This document shows positions 8,023-16,459 of a DNA stretch of 37,439 nt, piece after piece (the stretch's first letter is position 1; each line of letters begins with the position of its first letter). The stretch is taken from positions 1 to 37,439 of the forward strand of contig NZ_KV887138.1 of assembly GCF_001956315.1 (NCBI RefSeq), written 5' to 3'. The notes below the pieces were generated by a model. It did no database searches. It was not told where the DNA came from and saw only the letters and a list, made by a program, of their open reading frames with translations. The position numbers and the translations under genes are program-made. This DNA comes from Sphingomonas montana. GTDB taxonomy: Bacteria; Pseudomonadota; Alphaproteobacteria; Sphingomonadales; Sphingomonadaceae.

Positions 8023-9382
8023 CGGCCACCGTCATGCCGTCGATGCGGACCGTAGGCGCGTTGGTGCCGGCCCGGAACAGCAGGTCGGATGCCGGCACCA
8101 GTTCGCGGTACATCGTCTTCAGGTTGCCGGCGATCGTCACTTCCGCCACCGGCTCCGCCAGCTGGCCGTTGCGGATCGCGAAACCCGCTGCCCCCCGACT
8201 GTAGTCACCGGTCAGCCCGTTCACGCCGCTGCCGATCAGCTCGATCACCCATACGCCCAGCACGATGTCGGCGATCAGCGCCTCCACCGACAGCGTCCCC
8301 GCCGCCAGATGCAGGTTGGTCGTCCCCGCGCCCGGCGATCCGCCGATGCCGCGGCTGGCATGCCCCGTCGGCTGCATCCCCAGCTGCCGTGCCGACGCCG
8401 AGTCCGCGATCCAGCCGGTCAGCCGGCCGTCATGCACGATATCGCGCGCCGCGGTTGGCAACCCCTCGCCGTCGAACGGCCGCGACCTGAGGCCGCGCAC
8501 CCGGTGCGGATCGTCCACCACGCGGATGCCGGGCGCGAACAGCTGCGTATCCATCGCGTCGAGCAGGAAGCTGGTGCGTCGCGCGATCGCCGCGCCGGTG
8601 ATCGCGCCGATCAGTGGGCCCAGCAACCCGGCGCTCACCCTTGGGTCGAACACCACCGGCATCCGCCCCGAAGGCAACTGCGTCGGGTTCAGCCGCGCGA
8701 TCGTGCGGTCCGCCGCGCGCCGTCCGATCGTCGCCGGCGCTTCCAGATCCACCAGATGCCGCGCGCTGTGGCTGGCATAGTCGCGCTGCATCACCCCGCC
8801 CGCACCCGCGATCACGCTTGCGGAACAGCCATAGGCCGTCGTCGCATATTCGCGCGCGAACCCGGTCGACGTCGCCAGCGCGATCGTCGCGCGGCTGCCG
8901 CTGGCGCTGCCCCCTTCGCTGTTCGTGATGCCCGGCACCGACCGGGCGACATCCTCCGCCTCCAGCGCGCGCGCTTTCAGCTCAGCCGGTCCGACCGCGC
9001 CCCCGTCGTCGATATCGACGTCCGGCATTGCCCCGGTCGCCAGCAGTTCGGCCGGCGCCAGTCCGGCATAAGGATCCTCCGGCGCCTCCCGCGCCATCGC
9101 GACCGCCCGGTCGACCAGCGCCCGCATCGCATCCTTCGACAGATCGGACGATGATACGCTGGCCGATCGCCGTCCGATGAACAGCCGCAGGCCGATCTCC
9201 TCCCCGTCGGACCGCTGGACATCGTCCAGTACGCCCAGCCGCACCGAAACCTGCGTCGCGGCATCGCGCACATACAACACATCGGCGGCATCGGCACCGG
9301 CGGCAACCGCGGCAGCGACCAGATCGGCGGCCAGATCGGCGGCATTTGCCGCGACGGGATATTCATTCACCATGCCCGGCAT
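8015..9382 (-). CDS. pmbA: TldE/PmbA-family metallopeptidase subunit
   Basis: A 455-residue protein of the modulator-of-DNA-gyrase (TldD/PmbA) family. Recognisable parts are the N-terminal VSVRLGVLDDVQRSDGEEIGLRLFIGRRSASVSSSDLS and the C-terminal SRGIGGSPGAGTTNLHL and GLTGDYSRGAAGFAIRNGQ blocks. TldE has no zinc-binding HExxxH, and none is seen here; it is the non-catalytic partner of TldD in a heterodimer that cleaves unfolded peptides, for example in microcin B17 maturation and CcdA turnover. TldD is not in this window. ATG 9382 is used here; an ATG three codons later (9373) is an alternative. It overlaps the downstream phosphatase gene by 8 nt. Confidence 0.93.
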   Translation of the reverse strand: MPGMVNEYPVAANAADLAADLVAAAVAAGADAADVLYVRDAATQVSVRLGVLDDVQRSDGEEIGLRLFIGRRSASVSSSDLSKDAMRALVDRAVAMAREAPEDPYAGLAPAELLATGAMPDVDIDDGGAVGPAELKARALEAEDVARSVPGITNSEGGSASGSRATIALATSTGFAREYATTAYGCSASVIAGAGGVMQRDYASHSARHLVDLEAPATIGRRAADRTIARLNPTQLPSGRMPVVFDPRVSAGLLGPLIGAITGAAIARRTSFLLDAMDTQLFAPGIRVVDDPHRVRGLRSRPFDGEGLPTAARDIVHDGRLTGWIADSASARQLGMQPTGHASRGIGGSPGAGTTNLHLAAGTLSVEALIADIVLGVWVIELIGSGVNGLTGDYSRGAAGFAIRNGQLAEPVAEVTIAGNLKTMYRELVPASDLLFRAGTNAPTVRIDGMTVAGA

Positions 9383-9430
9383 CTAGGTGCCCGGCGCACC
9401 GAACGGAAGGGCCGGCGTCCCCTGCACTGG

Positions 9431-10342
9431 CTATCCGGCGCTCCCCACGACGAGGCACGCCAGGAACATCAGCAACCCGGCGAACCGGTTCGAGCGGAAC
9501 TTGGCCAGCGCATCGCCCTCGTCCGCCGTCTTCAGCGTCGCGACCTGCGCCGCCAGGTGCAGCGCGACGGGGATCAGCGCCGCCAGCGCCAATGCCTGCG
9601 GCCGGACCTGCCAGATCGCGACCGCCCACAACGCGACCGCCACCGCGTAGAAGCCCGATATTCCGGCGCGCGCATGGCCACCCAGCGCCCGCGCGCTCGA
9701 TTTCACCCCCGCCACCTGGTCGTCCTCGATATCCTGCAACGCGTAGATCGTGTCATAGCCGATCACCCAGGCGATCGACCCGGCATACAGCCAGAACAGC
9801 GCCGGCGCATATCCGCCCGTAACCGCGGGCCAGCCGACCAGTGCGGCCCACGAAAACACGATCCCCAGCCACGCCTGCGGCCACCAGGTGATGCGCTTCA
9901 TGAACGGGTACGCCGCGACCGCGCCCAAACTCCCGACCGCGGTGATCGCCGCCGTCGGGTTGAGCCGCGTCAGCACCAGCAACCCGACCAGACAGAGCAG
10001 TCCGAGCCAGATCCAGGCGGCGCGCACCGTCACCTGCCCGCTCGGCAACGGCCGGTTGCGGGTCCGCGCCACCTGCGCATCCAGCTTCCGATCGACGATG
10101 TCGTTATAGACGCACCCCGCCCCGCGCATCGCGAACGCGCCCACCAGGAACCACAGGATCAGGTCGACCCGCGCCCACCCCGCCCCGGCCAGCGCGATCG
10201 CCCACGCCCCCGGCCAGAACAGCAGCCACCCCCCGATCGGCCGGTCGAACCGCGCCAGCAGCCAGAACGGCCGGACCGCCGCGGGCAACAGCCGCACGAA
10301 CCCGCGCTGTTCGGTATCGGGGGTAACGGTCTCAAGTTTCAT
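9431..10342 (-). CDS. ubiA: 4-hydroxybenzoate polyprenyltransferase (UbiA)
   Basis: A 303-residue polytopic membrane protein with about eight or nine hydrophobic helices. Both aspartate-rich prenyl-diphosphate/Mg sites are present: YNDIVDRKLD (Asp81, Asp84, Asp88) and YDTIYALQDIEDDQ (Asp197, Asp204, Asp208) followed by VKSSARAL. The N-terminal DRPIGGWLLFWPGAW is diagnostic for UbiA of ubiquinone synthesis. It attaches the polyprenyl tail to 4-hydroxybenzoate at the inner membrane. ATG at 10342. It is divergent from rsmE, an arrangement that puts a shared 105-bp regulatory gap with a GC hairpin between them. Confidence 0.95.
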   Translation of the reverse strand: MKLETVTPDTEQRGFVRLLPAAVRPFWLLARFDRPIGGWLLFWPGAWAIALAGAGWARVDLILWFLVGAFAMRGAGCVYNDIVDRKLDAQVARTRNRPLPSGQVTVRAAWIWLGLLCLVGLLVLTRLNPTAAITAVGSLGAVAAYPFMKRITWWPQAWLGIVFSWAALVGWPAVTGGYAPALFWLYAGSIAWVIGYDTIYALQDIEDDQVAGVKSSARALGGHARAGISGFYAVAVALWAVAIWQVRPQALALAALIPVALHLAAQVATLKTADEGDALAKFRSNRFAGLLMFLACLVVGSAG

Positions 10343-10381
10343 GATAGTGCCTTACCTGTCCGAAAGGGTCGAACAAAGCCC

Positions 10382-10402
10382 CCTCCCCCCACGGGGGGGA
10401 GG
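10382..10402. repeat. C/G-tract hairpin between ubiA and rsmE
   Basis: CCTCCCCCC (10382-10390) faces GGGGGGAGG (10394-10402), nine perfect pairs with a three-base loop. It lies in the divergent gap 10343-10447, within the presumed leader of one or both genes. It is of the CCCTCCCCC...GGGGGAGG kind found between genes in GC-rich alphaproteobacteria. Confidence 0.55.
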
Positions 10403-10447
10403 ACTCTATGGCAAAAGACGACTCGATCAGAACCGAAAGCCCGCCCC

Positions 10448-11185
10448 ATGCCCGCCACCCCCGCCTGGCCCCCCAACACGCTTCCACGCCTCCATCTTGC
10501 CCAGCCGCTGGCCCAAGACGCCCACATCATCCTCGACGGCCCGCCTGCCAATTATCTCGGCACCGTCCTCCGCCTGAAACCCGGTGCGCAGGTGAAGCTG
10601 TTCGACGACCGGACCGGCGAATGGCTGGCGGAGGTGGCGACCGTCGAACGTCGCGCGGTGACGATCACGATCACGCGCCACCTGCGCGATCGGGAACCGG
10701 TGCCCGACCTCTGGCTGCTTGCCGCCCCGATCAAGAAGGGCCGGATCGACTGGCTGATCGAAAAGGCATGCGAACTGGGCGTCGCGCGGATCGTGCCGGT
10801 CCTTACCCGCCGCACGATCGTCGATCGGCTGAACCATGATCGGCTGCACGCCCATCTGGTCGAAGCGGCCGAACAATGCGGCCGCACCGCATTGCCCGAA
10901 CTGGCCGAACTGACACCGCTCGACACGCTGTTGCGCGCCTGGCCTACGGACCGTCAGCTGCTGTTCGCCGACGAAACCGGCGGGCAACCGCTGCCCGCTG
11001 CGGCACGGCGCGGTCCCGCCGCGATCCTGATCGGTCCGGAAGGCGGTTTCACGCCCGAGGAACGCGACTCGATCCGGGCGATCCCGCAGGCCACCGGCGT
11101 CACGCTCGGCCCCCGCATCCTGCGCGCCGATACCGCGATGGCCGCCGCCGTGGCGCTCTGGATGGCGCATGCCGGGGACTGGTGA
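10448..11185 (+). CDS. rsmE: 16S rRNA (uracil-1498-N3)-methyltransferase RsmE
   Basis: A 245-residue SPOUT methyltransferase. An N-terminal PUA-like domain (about 10-75) is followed by the knot-forming methyltransferase domain. The SAM-binding knot is seen as ILIGPEGGFTPEE (GPEGGF at 196-201) and LGPRILRADTA (220-230). KKGRIDWLIEKACELGV is also typical. It methylates U1498 in the decoding region of 16S rRNA, using assembled 30S particles. The ATG at 10448 lacks a convincing ribosome site; the same frame is open far upstream but only as antisense to ubiA. Length is normal (about 245 in the family). It lies 79 bp before gshA, the same order as in other sphingomonads and rhizobia as far as I recall. 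Confidence 0.94.
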   Translation: MPATPAWPPNTLPRLHLAQPLAQDAHIILDGPPANYLGTVLRLKPGAQVKLFDDRTGEWLAEVATVERRAVTITITRHLRDREPVPDLWLLAAPIKKGRIDWLIEKACELGVARIVPVLTRRTIVDRLNHDRLHAHLVEAAEQCGRTALPELAELTPLDTLLRAWPTDRQLLFADETGGQPLPAAARRGPAAILIGPEGGFTPEERDSIRAIPQATGVTLGPRILRADTAMAAAVALWMAHAGDW

Positions 11186-11264
11186 CAGGCCGTGGGATGG
11201 GACGTGGCACAAGGCGTGAAATGCCCGCTGGCGCCGGTCCGCGGCCGCGCGTAAGGGCGCGTTC

Positions 11265-12653
11265 ATGACCACGCCCAACGCCCCCCTCGGCCCCGATCCG
11301 ATCGGCACCGAACCGTCCATCACCACGCGCGGCGACCTGATCGCGCTGTTCGCGGATGGGGAGAAGCCGAAGGATCGCTGGCGGATCGGGACCGAACATG
11401 AAAAGTTCGTCTATCGCACCGCCGATCACCGCGCGCCTTCCTATACCGAGGCCGGCGGCATCCGCGATCTGCTGGATGGGATGACCGATTTCGGCTGGTC
11501 CGGGATCATGGAGGGCGGCAACGTCATCGCGCTCGGCGGCAAGGACGGCAATGTCAGCCTGGAACCGGCGGGACAGTTCGAACTGTCGGGCGCCCCGCTC
11601 GACAATCTGCACCAGACCTGTGCCGAAACCGGCCGTCATCTGGAACAGGTGAAGGCGGTCGGCGACCGGCTCGGCCTGGGCTTCCTCGGCCTCGGCATGT
11701 GGCCGGACAAGACTCGCGCCGAACTGCCGATCATGCCCAAGGGCCGCTACCGGATCATGCTGGACCATATGCCGCGCGTCGGCAGCATGGGGCTCGATAT
11801 GATGCTGCGCACCTGCACCATCCAGACGAACCTGGACTATGCCAGCGAAGCGGACATGGTGAAGAAGTTCCGGGTCAGCCTGGCGCTGCAACCGCTCGCC
11901 ACCGCGCTGTTCGCCAACTCGCCATTCACCGAAGGCAAGCCGAACGGTTATCTCAGCTATCGCAGCCATATCTGGACCGATACCGATCCGGCGCGCACCG
12001 GCATGCTGCCCTTCGTGTTCGAAGATGGGTTCGGCTATGAACGCTATGCCGACTACATGCTGAACGTGCCGATGTACTTCGTTTACCGCGACGGCGTGTA
12101 CATCGACGCCGCCGGCCATGACTTCAAGGCGTTCCTGCGCGGCGAACTGCCCGTCTATCCCGGGCACAAGCCGACCCGGACCGACTGGTCGGATCATCTG
12201 TCCACTGCCTTCCCCGAAGTCCGACTGAAAAGCTTCCTTGAAATGCGCGGCGCGGACGGCGGTCCGTGGAACACGATCTGCGCGCTGCCCGCCTTCTGGG
12301 TCGGCCTGCTCTACGACGACGCCGCGCTCGATGCGGCCTGGGACCTGGTCAAGCACTGGACGATCGCGGACCACACGCGCATCCGGGCCGACGTGCCGCG
12401 GCTCGGGCTGAAGACGGTCGGCCCGCGCGGCCGCACCTTCCAGCAGCTCGGCGCGCAGGTGCTGGACATCGCCCATGCCGGCCTGACCGCGCGCGCCCGG
12501 CTGAACGCGGCGGGCGAGAACGAAACCGGCTTCCTGTCCCCGCTGCGCGAGATCGTCGCCACCGGCAAGAGCCCCGCGGATCGCCTGCTCGACCTGTACC
12601 ACGGCGAATGGCAGGGCGACCTCAGCCGTATCTACGACACCGCCCGCTTCTGA
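11265..12653 (+). CDS. gshA: Glutamate-cysteine ligase, plant/alphaproteobacterial type
   Basis: A 462-residue ligase catalysing the first step of glutathione synthesis, ATP-dependent joining of glutamate gamma-carboxyl to cysteine. Family blocks seen are WRIGTEHEKFVYR, IMEGGNVIALGG, NVSLEPAGQFELSGAP, GRYRIMLDHMPRVGSMGLDMM and FLEMRGADGGPWN. These identify the GCS2/plant-type group rather than the enterobacterial GshA fold. The two cysteines that form the redox switch in plants cannot be assigned by eye. ATG 11265, no obvious strong ribosome site. Followed after 11 bp by a hairpin and then by a convergent gene. Identification is secure. Confidence 0.95.
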   Translation: MTTPNAPLGPDPIGTEPSITTRGDLIALFADGEKPKDRWRIGTEHEKFVYRTADHRAPSYTEAGGIRDLLDGMTDFGWSGIMEGGNVIALGGKDGNVSLEPAGQFELSGAPLDNLHQTCAETGRHLEQVKAVGDRLGLGFLGLGMWPDKTRAELPIMPKGRYRIMLDHMPRVGSMGLDMMLRTCTIQTNLDYASEADMVKKFRVSLALQPLATALFANSPFTEGKPNGYLSYRSHIWTDTDPARTGMLPFVFEDGFGYERYADYMLNVPMYFVYRDGVYIDAAGHDFKAFLRGELPVYPGHKPTRTDWSDHLSTAFPEVRLKSFLEMRGADGGPWNTICALPAFWVGLLYDDAALDAAWDLVKHWTIADHTRIRADVPRLGLKTVGPRGRTFQQLGAQVLDIAHAGLTARARLNAAGENETGFLSPLREIVATGKSPADRLLDLYHGEWQGDLSRIYDTARF

Positions 12654-12664
12654 ACCTGTCTTGG

Positions 12665-12686
12665 CCCCTCTTCTTCAGAGGAGGGG
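12665..12686. terminator. Hairpin between the convergent ends of gshA and the ICMT-like gene
   Basis: CCCCTCTTC (12665-12673) pairs with GAGGAGGGG (12678-12686) around TTCA with one G-T pair. It begins 12 bp after the gshA stop. No T-run follows, so it is a candidate rho-independent-like barrier or repeat element rather than a proven terminator. Confidence 0.45.
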
Positions 12687-12736
12687 TCGGGGTAGAGACG
12701 ACAGTTCCGCCAGGTAACGTCTTCGAAGCGCGAATA

Positions 12737-13999
12737 TCACCACCCCCCCGTCCGCAACCCGACCCGCGCGAACAGCCGCGGCACCACGCCATGCCGGTCC
12801 ATCCACGCGGCGTACGCGCGATAGTCAGGATCCGCGCCGAGATGCTTCTCCTCGGTCCGCGCGCGCCAGTAATAGATGCCGCTGACCACCCCCAGCATCA
12901 CGCAGTTCCGCACCGCGGCCGTCCAGTCGCCGGCGACCGTCAGGAACGGGATCGCCGACAGCCACCAGAACAGCACCTTGGCCAGATAGGCGGGATGCTT
13001 GGTGAAGCGGTACGGCCCGTTGGTGATGATCCCGCGATGCGTCAGGTTCGAGAAACGCAACCCGAACGCGACCGTCGCCCATGCGTAGAAGCCGGTCAGC
13101 GCCACCAGCGGCATCATGTACAGCAGCGTCAGCCGCGGACTGCCGGCCAGCCACCAGGACCAGTTCGCACCGCCCGTCTCATAATCCACCACGCCGCCGC
13201 GCGCGATCAGGATGAACGGCGGGTAACAGGCCAGCGCCGCCACCCAGCCGCCCAGATAGGGGTTGGCCGACCGGATATGCGCGTCCAGCGGCCGCATCGT
13301 CAGCACATAGCCGACCGTCGCGAACGCCACGTCGATCAGGAACATCAGCATGATCAGCCCGAACGCCGCCGCCATCGGGTCGGTCGCCATCGCCCCCAGG
13401 TTGCGGTGCATCAGTTCGTGCCAGTTGCCCGGCACGATCGAAAGCATGAACGCGGTGAAGAACCCCTTCACCCCCCAGGCCCGCGCATGGCGGATCACCG
13501 CATCACGATCATGCCCCCGTCCCGTCAGCCATTGCCCGAACGCATAGGCCCCGTCGCGCGGCGTGATCAGCCGTCGGTCGATCCACAGCACATAGGGCAC
13601 CGACAGCAGCAGCAGGACCGGCACCGCCCCGGCCAGCAGGTGCATCGCGAAGACATAGCCGCCCTGCCAGTACCAGCGCCCGAGCGCATAGAAGGCCGCG
13701 ATGGCGGCCCACGTCGCCCACAGCCCGGCCAGCTTGGTGAACGCGGTCTCGCGCACCTCCGCCCATGGCCGGCGCAAGGCCCAGTCGATGCCCGTTGACG
13801 GCCGCCGATGCACCTTGTCGACGAACAGTGACCAGGCGACCATCGGCAGCCCGCACGCGACGACCGCGGCCATTCCCGCCATCGGCCCGTCCATGCCCCA
13901 ATGCCCGGCGACGGCGATCCACGCCACCAGCCCCGCCATCCCGGCCAGCCCCACCAGGCCGCTCACCGCCGACCGTGGCCGTTGATCCCGCTCCATCAT
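12737..13999 (-). CDS. Polytopic membrane protein with C-terminal isoprenylcysteine-methyltransferase-like domain
   Basis: A 420-residue protein with roughly ten hydrophobic segments. The last 100 residues carry the ICMT/PEMT-like signature: GPYRFTKHPAYLAK (RFTKHPAY at 331-338) and RTEEKHL (381-387) followed by DYRAYAAWM, the two parts of the cofactor pocket in membrane-embedded SAM methyltransferases. The N-terminal 300 residues have no family I recognise and include a conserved-looking NWHELMHRN motif (192-200). This suggests a methyltransferase acting on a membrane lipid or other hydrophobic substrate. Bacteria lack prenylated CAAX proteins, so the substrate is unknown. Start at the first of two adjacent ATGs (13999). 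It is monocistronic and convergent with gshA. Confidence 0.75.
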   Translation of the reverse strand: MMERDQRPRSAVSGLVGLAGMAGLVAWIAVAGHWGMDGPMAGMAAVVACGLPMVAWSLFVDKVHRRPSTGIDWALRRPWAEVRETAFTKLAGLWATWAAIAAFYALGRWYWQGGYVFAMHLLAGAVPVLLLLSVPYVLWIDRRLITPRDGAYAFGQWLTGRGHDRDAVIRHARAWGVKGFFTAFMLSIVPGNWHELMHRNLGAMATDPMAAAFGLIMLMFLIDVAFATVGYVLTMRPLDAHIRSANPYLGGWVAALACYPPFILIARGGVVDYETGGANWSWWLAGSPRLTLLYMMPLVALTGFYAWATVAFGLRFSNLTHRGIITNGPYRFTKHPAYLAKVLFWWLSAIPFLTVAGDWTAAVRNCVMLGVVSGIYYWRARTEEKHLGADPDYRAYAAWMDRHGVVPRLFARVGLRTGGW

Positions 14000-14126
14000 G
14001 CGGCCGATCTAGCCGCCATTCGTGCAGAAATTGCAAAGCCGCATCGTGCGGATGGGGGCATCCGACTTGACCACGGCAGCCGCAGACCGAACCTGAACTG
14101 AAATTCGGTCAGTCTCGACCATTCGC

Positions 14127-14150
14127 GATCCTGGACTTGATCCCGGATCC
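14127..14150. repeat. ATCC(T/C)GGACTTGATC-type intergenic repeat
   Basis: ATCCTGGACTTGATCCCGGATCC matches the widespread alphaproteobacterial intergenic palindrome also seen at 28511-28531. The gap 14000-14301 otherwise shows no gene or clear RNA; a second, degenerate arm containing CCAGGTCCGAGATGAC follows at about 14191. Confidence 0.5.
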
Positions 14151-14301
14151 ACGGCCGCCGACGCGAAGCTCGCGACTCCGGGTACGAGTTCCAGGTCCGA
14201 GATGACGCGGATATTGACCAGACCGGATCGAAGCCGGCGTCAGCGCAAATCCGGCTGCTGCCACTATGCGGGCGCTAAGCTGCGGTGTAACAAGAGAAAA
14301 T

Positions 14302-14517
14302 ATGAAAAGCTTGCCGCTCGCGATCGTCGCTGCCCTGATCGGGGCCGTCGGCTTCCATCTCTATTATCTGTCGATGGAACGGGACATGCGCTGCGCCTGG
14401 GATCAACGCGTCGGCTGGGAATCTAGCGATGCCTGCCGCATGCCGGCCGCGCCGGCGCAATATGATCGCTCAGCGCGGCAGAGGATGAACGATTTGATCG
14501 ACAAGGTCGCGGAGTAG
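14302..14517 (+). CDS. Small membrane-anchored protein of unknown function
   Basis: A 71-residue protein. The N-terminus MKSLPLAIVAALIGAVGFHLYYLSM forms a single membrane helix or uncleaved signal; the rest is a short hydrophilic domain with two cysteines (Cys31 and Cys45) that could form a disulfide if the tail is periplasmic. I chose ATG 14302, preceded by CAAGAGAAAAT; an upstream in-frame ATG at 14266 would put charged residues before the helix. It sits alone between two minus-strand genes, ending 27 bp before the sugar dehydrogenase stop. No family is recognised. Confidence 0.6.
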   Translation: MKSLPLAIVAALIGAVGFHLYYLSMERDMRCAWDQRVGWESSDACRMPAAPAQYDRSARQRMNDLIDKVAE

Positions 14518-14543
14518 GCACGCATCGAACGCCCCCAGACGCC

Positions 14544-15713
14544 CTACCCCTTCGGCGTCAATCGCAGCAGCCGACCGCCCGAGCCGTCCTCCAGCACGTA
14601 CACCGCACCGTCCTGCCCCTGTTCGACTTCGCGAATCCGTGCCCCCATGTCGTAACGCGCCGCCTCGCGGGCCGTCGTACCGTTCAGCGCGACACGCACC
14701 AGCGCCTTGGACGACAGTCCGCCGATGAACGCGTTGCCTCGCCACGCCGGAAACAGCGTGCCGGAATAGATCATCAGGCCGGCCGGCGAAATGACGGGGT
14801 TCCAGCTTGCCCTGGGCGCTTCGAGATCGGGCCGGGTCGGGTGGTCGGGAATGACGCGTCCGTCATAATGGTCGCCGTTCGACACGATGGGATAGCCGTA
14901 ATTGCGGCCAGGCAGGATCAGGTTCAGCTCATCCCCGCCCTTCGGCCCCATCTCCTGCTCCCACAAATTTCCGCGCGCATCGAACGCGATACCCAGCAGG
15001 TTGCGATGACCGTAGCTCCAGACGGCAGGGTCGAACCCCTTGGCGGCCAGCGGATTGCCCGGGGCGGGCCGCCCGTCGGCGGTCAGGCGCAGCACCTTGC
15101 CCAGCGTCAGCTTCGGATCCTGCGCCGGATCGAACTTCTGCCGCTCGCCCACCGTGAAGAACAAGTGCCCGTCGGGTGCAAACGCGATGCGGCCGGAATA
15201 ATGGCCGTTGCCTTCCACCTTCGGCGCGCGGAACAGCGTCTCGACGCCGTCCAGCCGTGGCCCCGTCGCGGCATCCTGCACGAAGCGGGCGCGCGCCAGT
15301 ACGACGCCCTTGCCGCCCGCACCGGCCTCCGAGTAGCTGAAATACAGCATGTCCGTGCCGGGGCGGAACACCACATCCATCAGCCCGCCCTGGCCGGCGC
15401 TGTCCACCTTGGGCACACCCGCGACCGGCAGGACGAAGGTTGCAGCCGGCGTCTTGCCCTGCATGACATATTTCATCGTGCCGGCCTTTTCCGTCACGAC
15501 GAACCCGCCGCGCGGTGTCACCGTCATCGCCCATGGCGCGTCCAGCCGGGCAACCTGCGTCGTGACGAAGTCCTTGGCGGCAAACTGCTGCGGACCGGTG
15601 ATCGGCGCCTGCGCAGCGGCTGCCCGCGCTTCCGACGTGCCCAGGTCCGACACTGCCGTCCCACATGCCGCAAGCACCAGGGCGAGCGTAAAGCCGATCG
15701 TCGCCACGCGCAT
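14544..15713 (-). CDS. PQQ-dependent aldose sugar dehydrogenase-like lipoprotein
   Basis: A 389-residue six-bladed beta-propeller of the soluble glucose/aldose sugar dehydrogenase family (YliI/Asd-like). Blocks typical of the PQQ site are visible: LDAPWAMTVTPRGGFVVTEKAG, GQGGLMDVVFRPG, HYSGRIAFAPDGHLFFTVGER, YGHRNLLGIAFDARGNLWEQEMGPKGGDELN and NYGYPIVSNGDHYDG. The N-terminus has a lipoprotein signal with LAAC, so Cys17 is the likely acylated residue. ATG 15713 is chosen because it starts directly in front of that signal; the frame continues upstream past 16000 only as antisense to rimP. Such enzymes oxidise aldoses in the periplasm and pass electrons to the respiratory chain. PQQ synthesis genes are not in this window. 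Confidence 0.9.
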   Translation of the reverse strand: MRVATIGFTLALVLAACGTAVSDLGTSEARAAAAQAPITGPQQFAAKDFVTTQVARLDAPWAMTVTPRGGFVVTEKAGTMKYVMQGKTPAATFVLPVAGVPKVDSAGQGGLMDVVFRPGTDMLYFSYSEAGAGGKGVVLARARFVQDAATGPRLDGVETLFRAPKVEGNGHYSGRIAFAPDGHLFFTVGERQKFDPAQDPKLTLGKVLRLTADGRPAPGNPLAAKGFDPAVWSYGHRNLLGIAFDARGNLWEQEMGPKGGDELNLILPGRNYGYPIVSNGDHYDGRVIPDHPTRPDLEAPRASWNPVISPAGLMIYSGTLFPAWRGNAFIGGLSSKALVRVALNGTTAREAARYDMGARIREVEQGQDGAVYVLEDGSGGRLLRLTPKG

Positions 15714-15779
15714 ATCCAATTCCCAACGTCCTGTTCTGATTTTGCGACTGAACGCCATCGCCGCCATAATGTTGCAGTC

Positions 15780-15808
15780 TTGCCGCATCGCCTGCTTTGG
15801 CGTAAAGG
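15780..15808 (+). promoter_or_regulatory. Candidate promoter for the rimP-nusA-infB operon
   Basis: TTGCCG (15780-15785) and TAAAGG (15803-15808) are separated by 17 bp, a plausible housekeeping-sigma layout 90 bp before rimP. Just downstream the heptamer ACATTGG is repeated with 9-bp spacing (15824 and 15833). Matches to consensus are partial, so this is weak. Confidence 0.25.
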
Positions 15809-15897
15809 AAATACGTCTTCTCGACATTGGTAACATTGGCGAGGTCGGATCCCACCGGGTCCGGCGATCTGGACGCATGCGATTTGCAGGAGCAGGG

Positions 15898-16455
15898 ATG
15901 GCGGACATCGCCTTGTTGAACAGGCTGATAGAACCCGAGGCGCAGGCCTTGGGTCTTGCGCTGGTGCGGGTGCAGATGAACGGCGGCAAGTCCGACCCCA
16001 CGCTGCAGATCATGGCCGAACGGCCCGACACGCGTCAGCTCGACCTGACCGATTGCGAGGCGCTGAGCCGCCGCATTTCCGATATGCTGGACGAACAGGA
16101 CCCGATCGAGGAAGCATATCGGCTCGAGGTGTCGTCCCCCGGCATCGACCGGCCGCTGACCCGCCTGCAGGATTTTCAGGACTGGGCTGGGTTCGAAGCG
16201 CGCATCAAGCTGGTCGAGCCGCGCGACGGCCGCAAGCAGTATGAGGCCGCGCTGAAGGGTATCGAGGGCGACGACGTGCTGCTCTATGTCGAGCGCGTCG
16301 GCGAACTGACGCTGCCGTTCACCGCCATCGCCTCCGCCAAACTTATCTTGACCGACGCGCTCCTCAAGGCCACGGCCCCGCTGAACGCGGACGGCGCCGA
16401 CGAGATCGTCGAACTGGACGCCGATGACGGCGTCGAACCCACGCAGGAAGGATAA
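15898..16455 (+). CDS. rimP: Ribosome maturation factor RimP
   Basis: A 185-residue RimP with N-terminal alpha/beta domain and C-terminal SH3-like domain. Family blocks include LIEPEAQALGLALVRVQMNGG, DCEALSRRISDMLDEQDPIEEAYRLEVSSPGIDRPLT and FEARIKLVEPRDGRKQYEAALKGI. It binds the free 30S subunit during maturation. ATG 15898 has AGGAG five nt upstream; ATG 15877 is an alternative giving MRFAGAG before it. The acidic C-terminal tail (DADDGVEPTQEG) extends beyond the compact core. First gene of the nusA-infB operon, 4 bp before nusA. Confidence 0.95.
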   Translation: MADIALLNRLIEPEAQALGLALVRVQMNGGKSDPTLQIMAERPDTRQLDLTDCEALSRRISDMLDEQDPIEEAYRLEVSSPGIDRPLTRLQDFQDWAGFEARIKLVEPRDGRKQYEAALKGIEGDDVLLYVERVGELTLPFTAIASAKLILTDALLKATAPLNADGADEIVELDADDGVEPTQEG

Positions 16456-16459
16456 CCGC

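Noticed and set aside
15821-15840. ACATTGG direct repeat as an operator upstream of rimP
   Set aside because: Only two short copies, no known regulator site matches; kept as a side remark under the candidate promoter.
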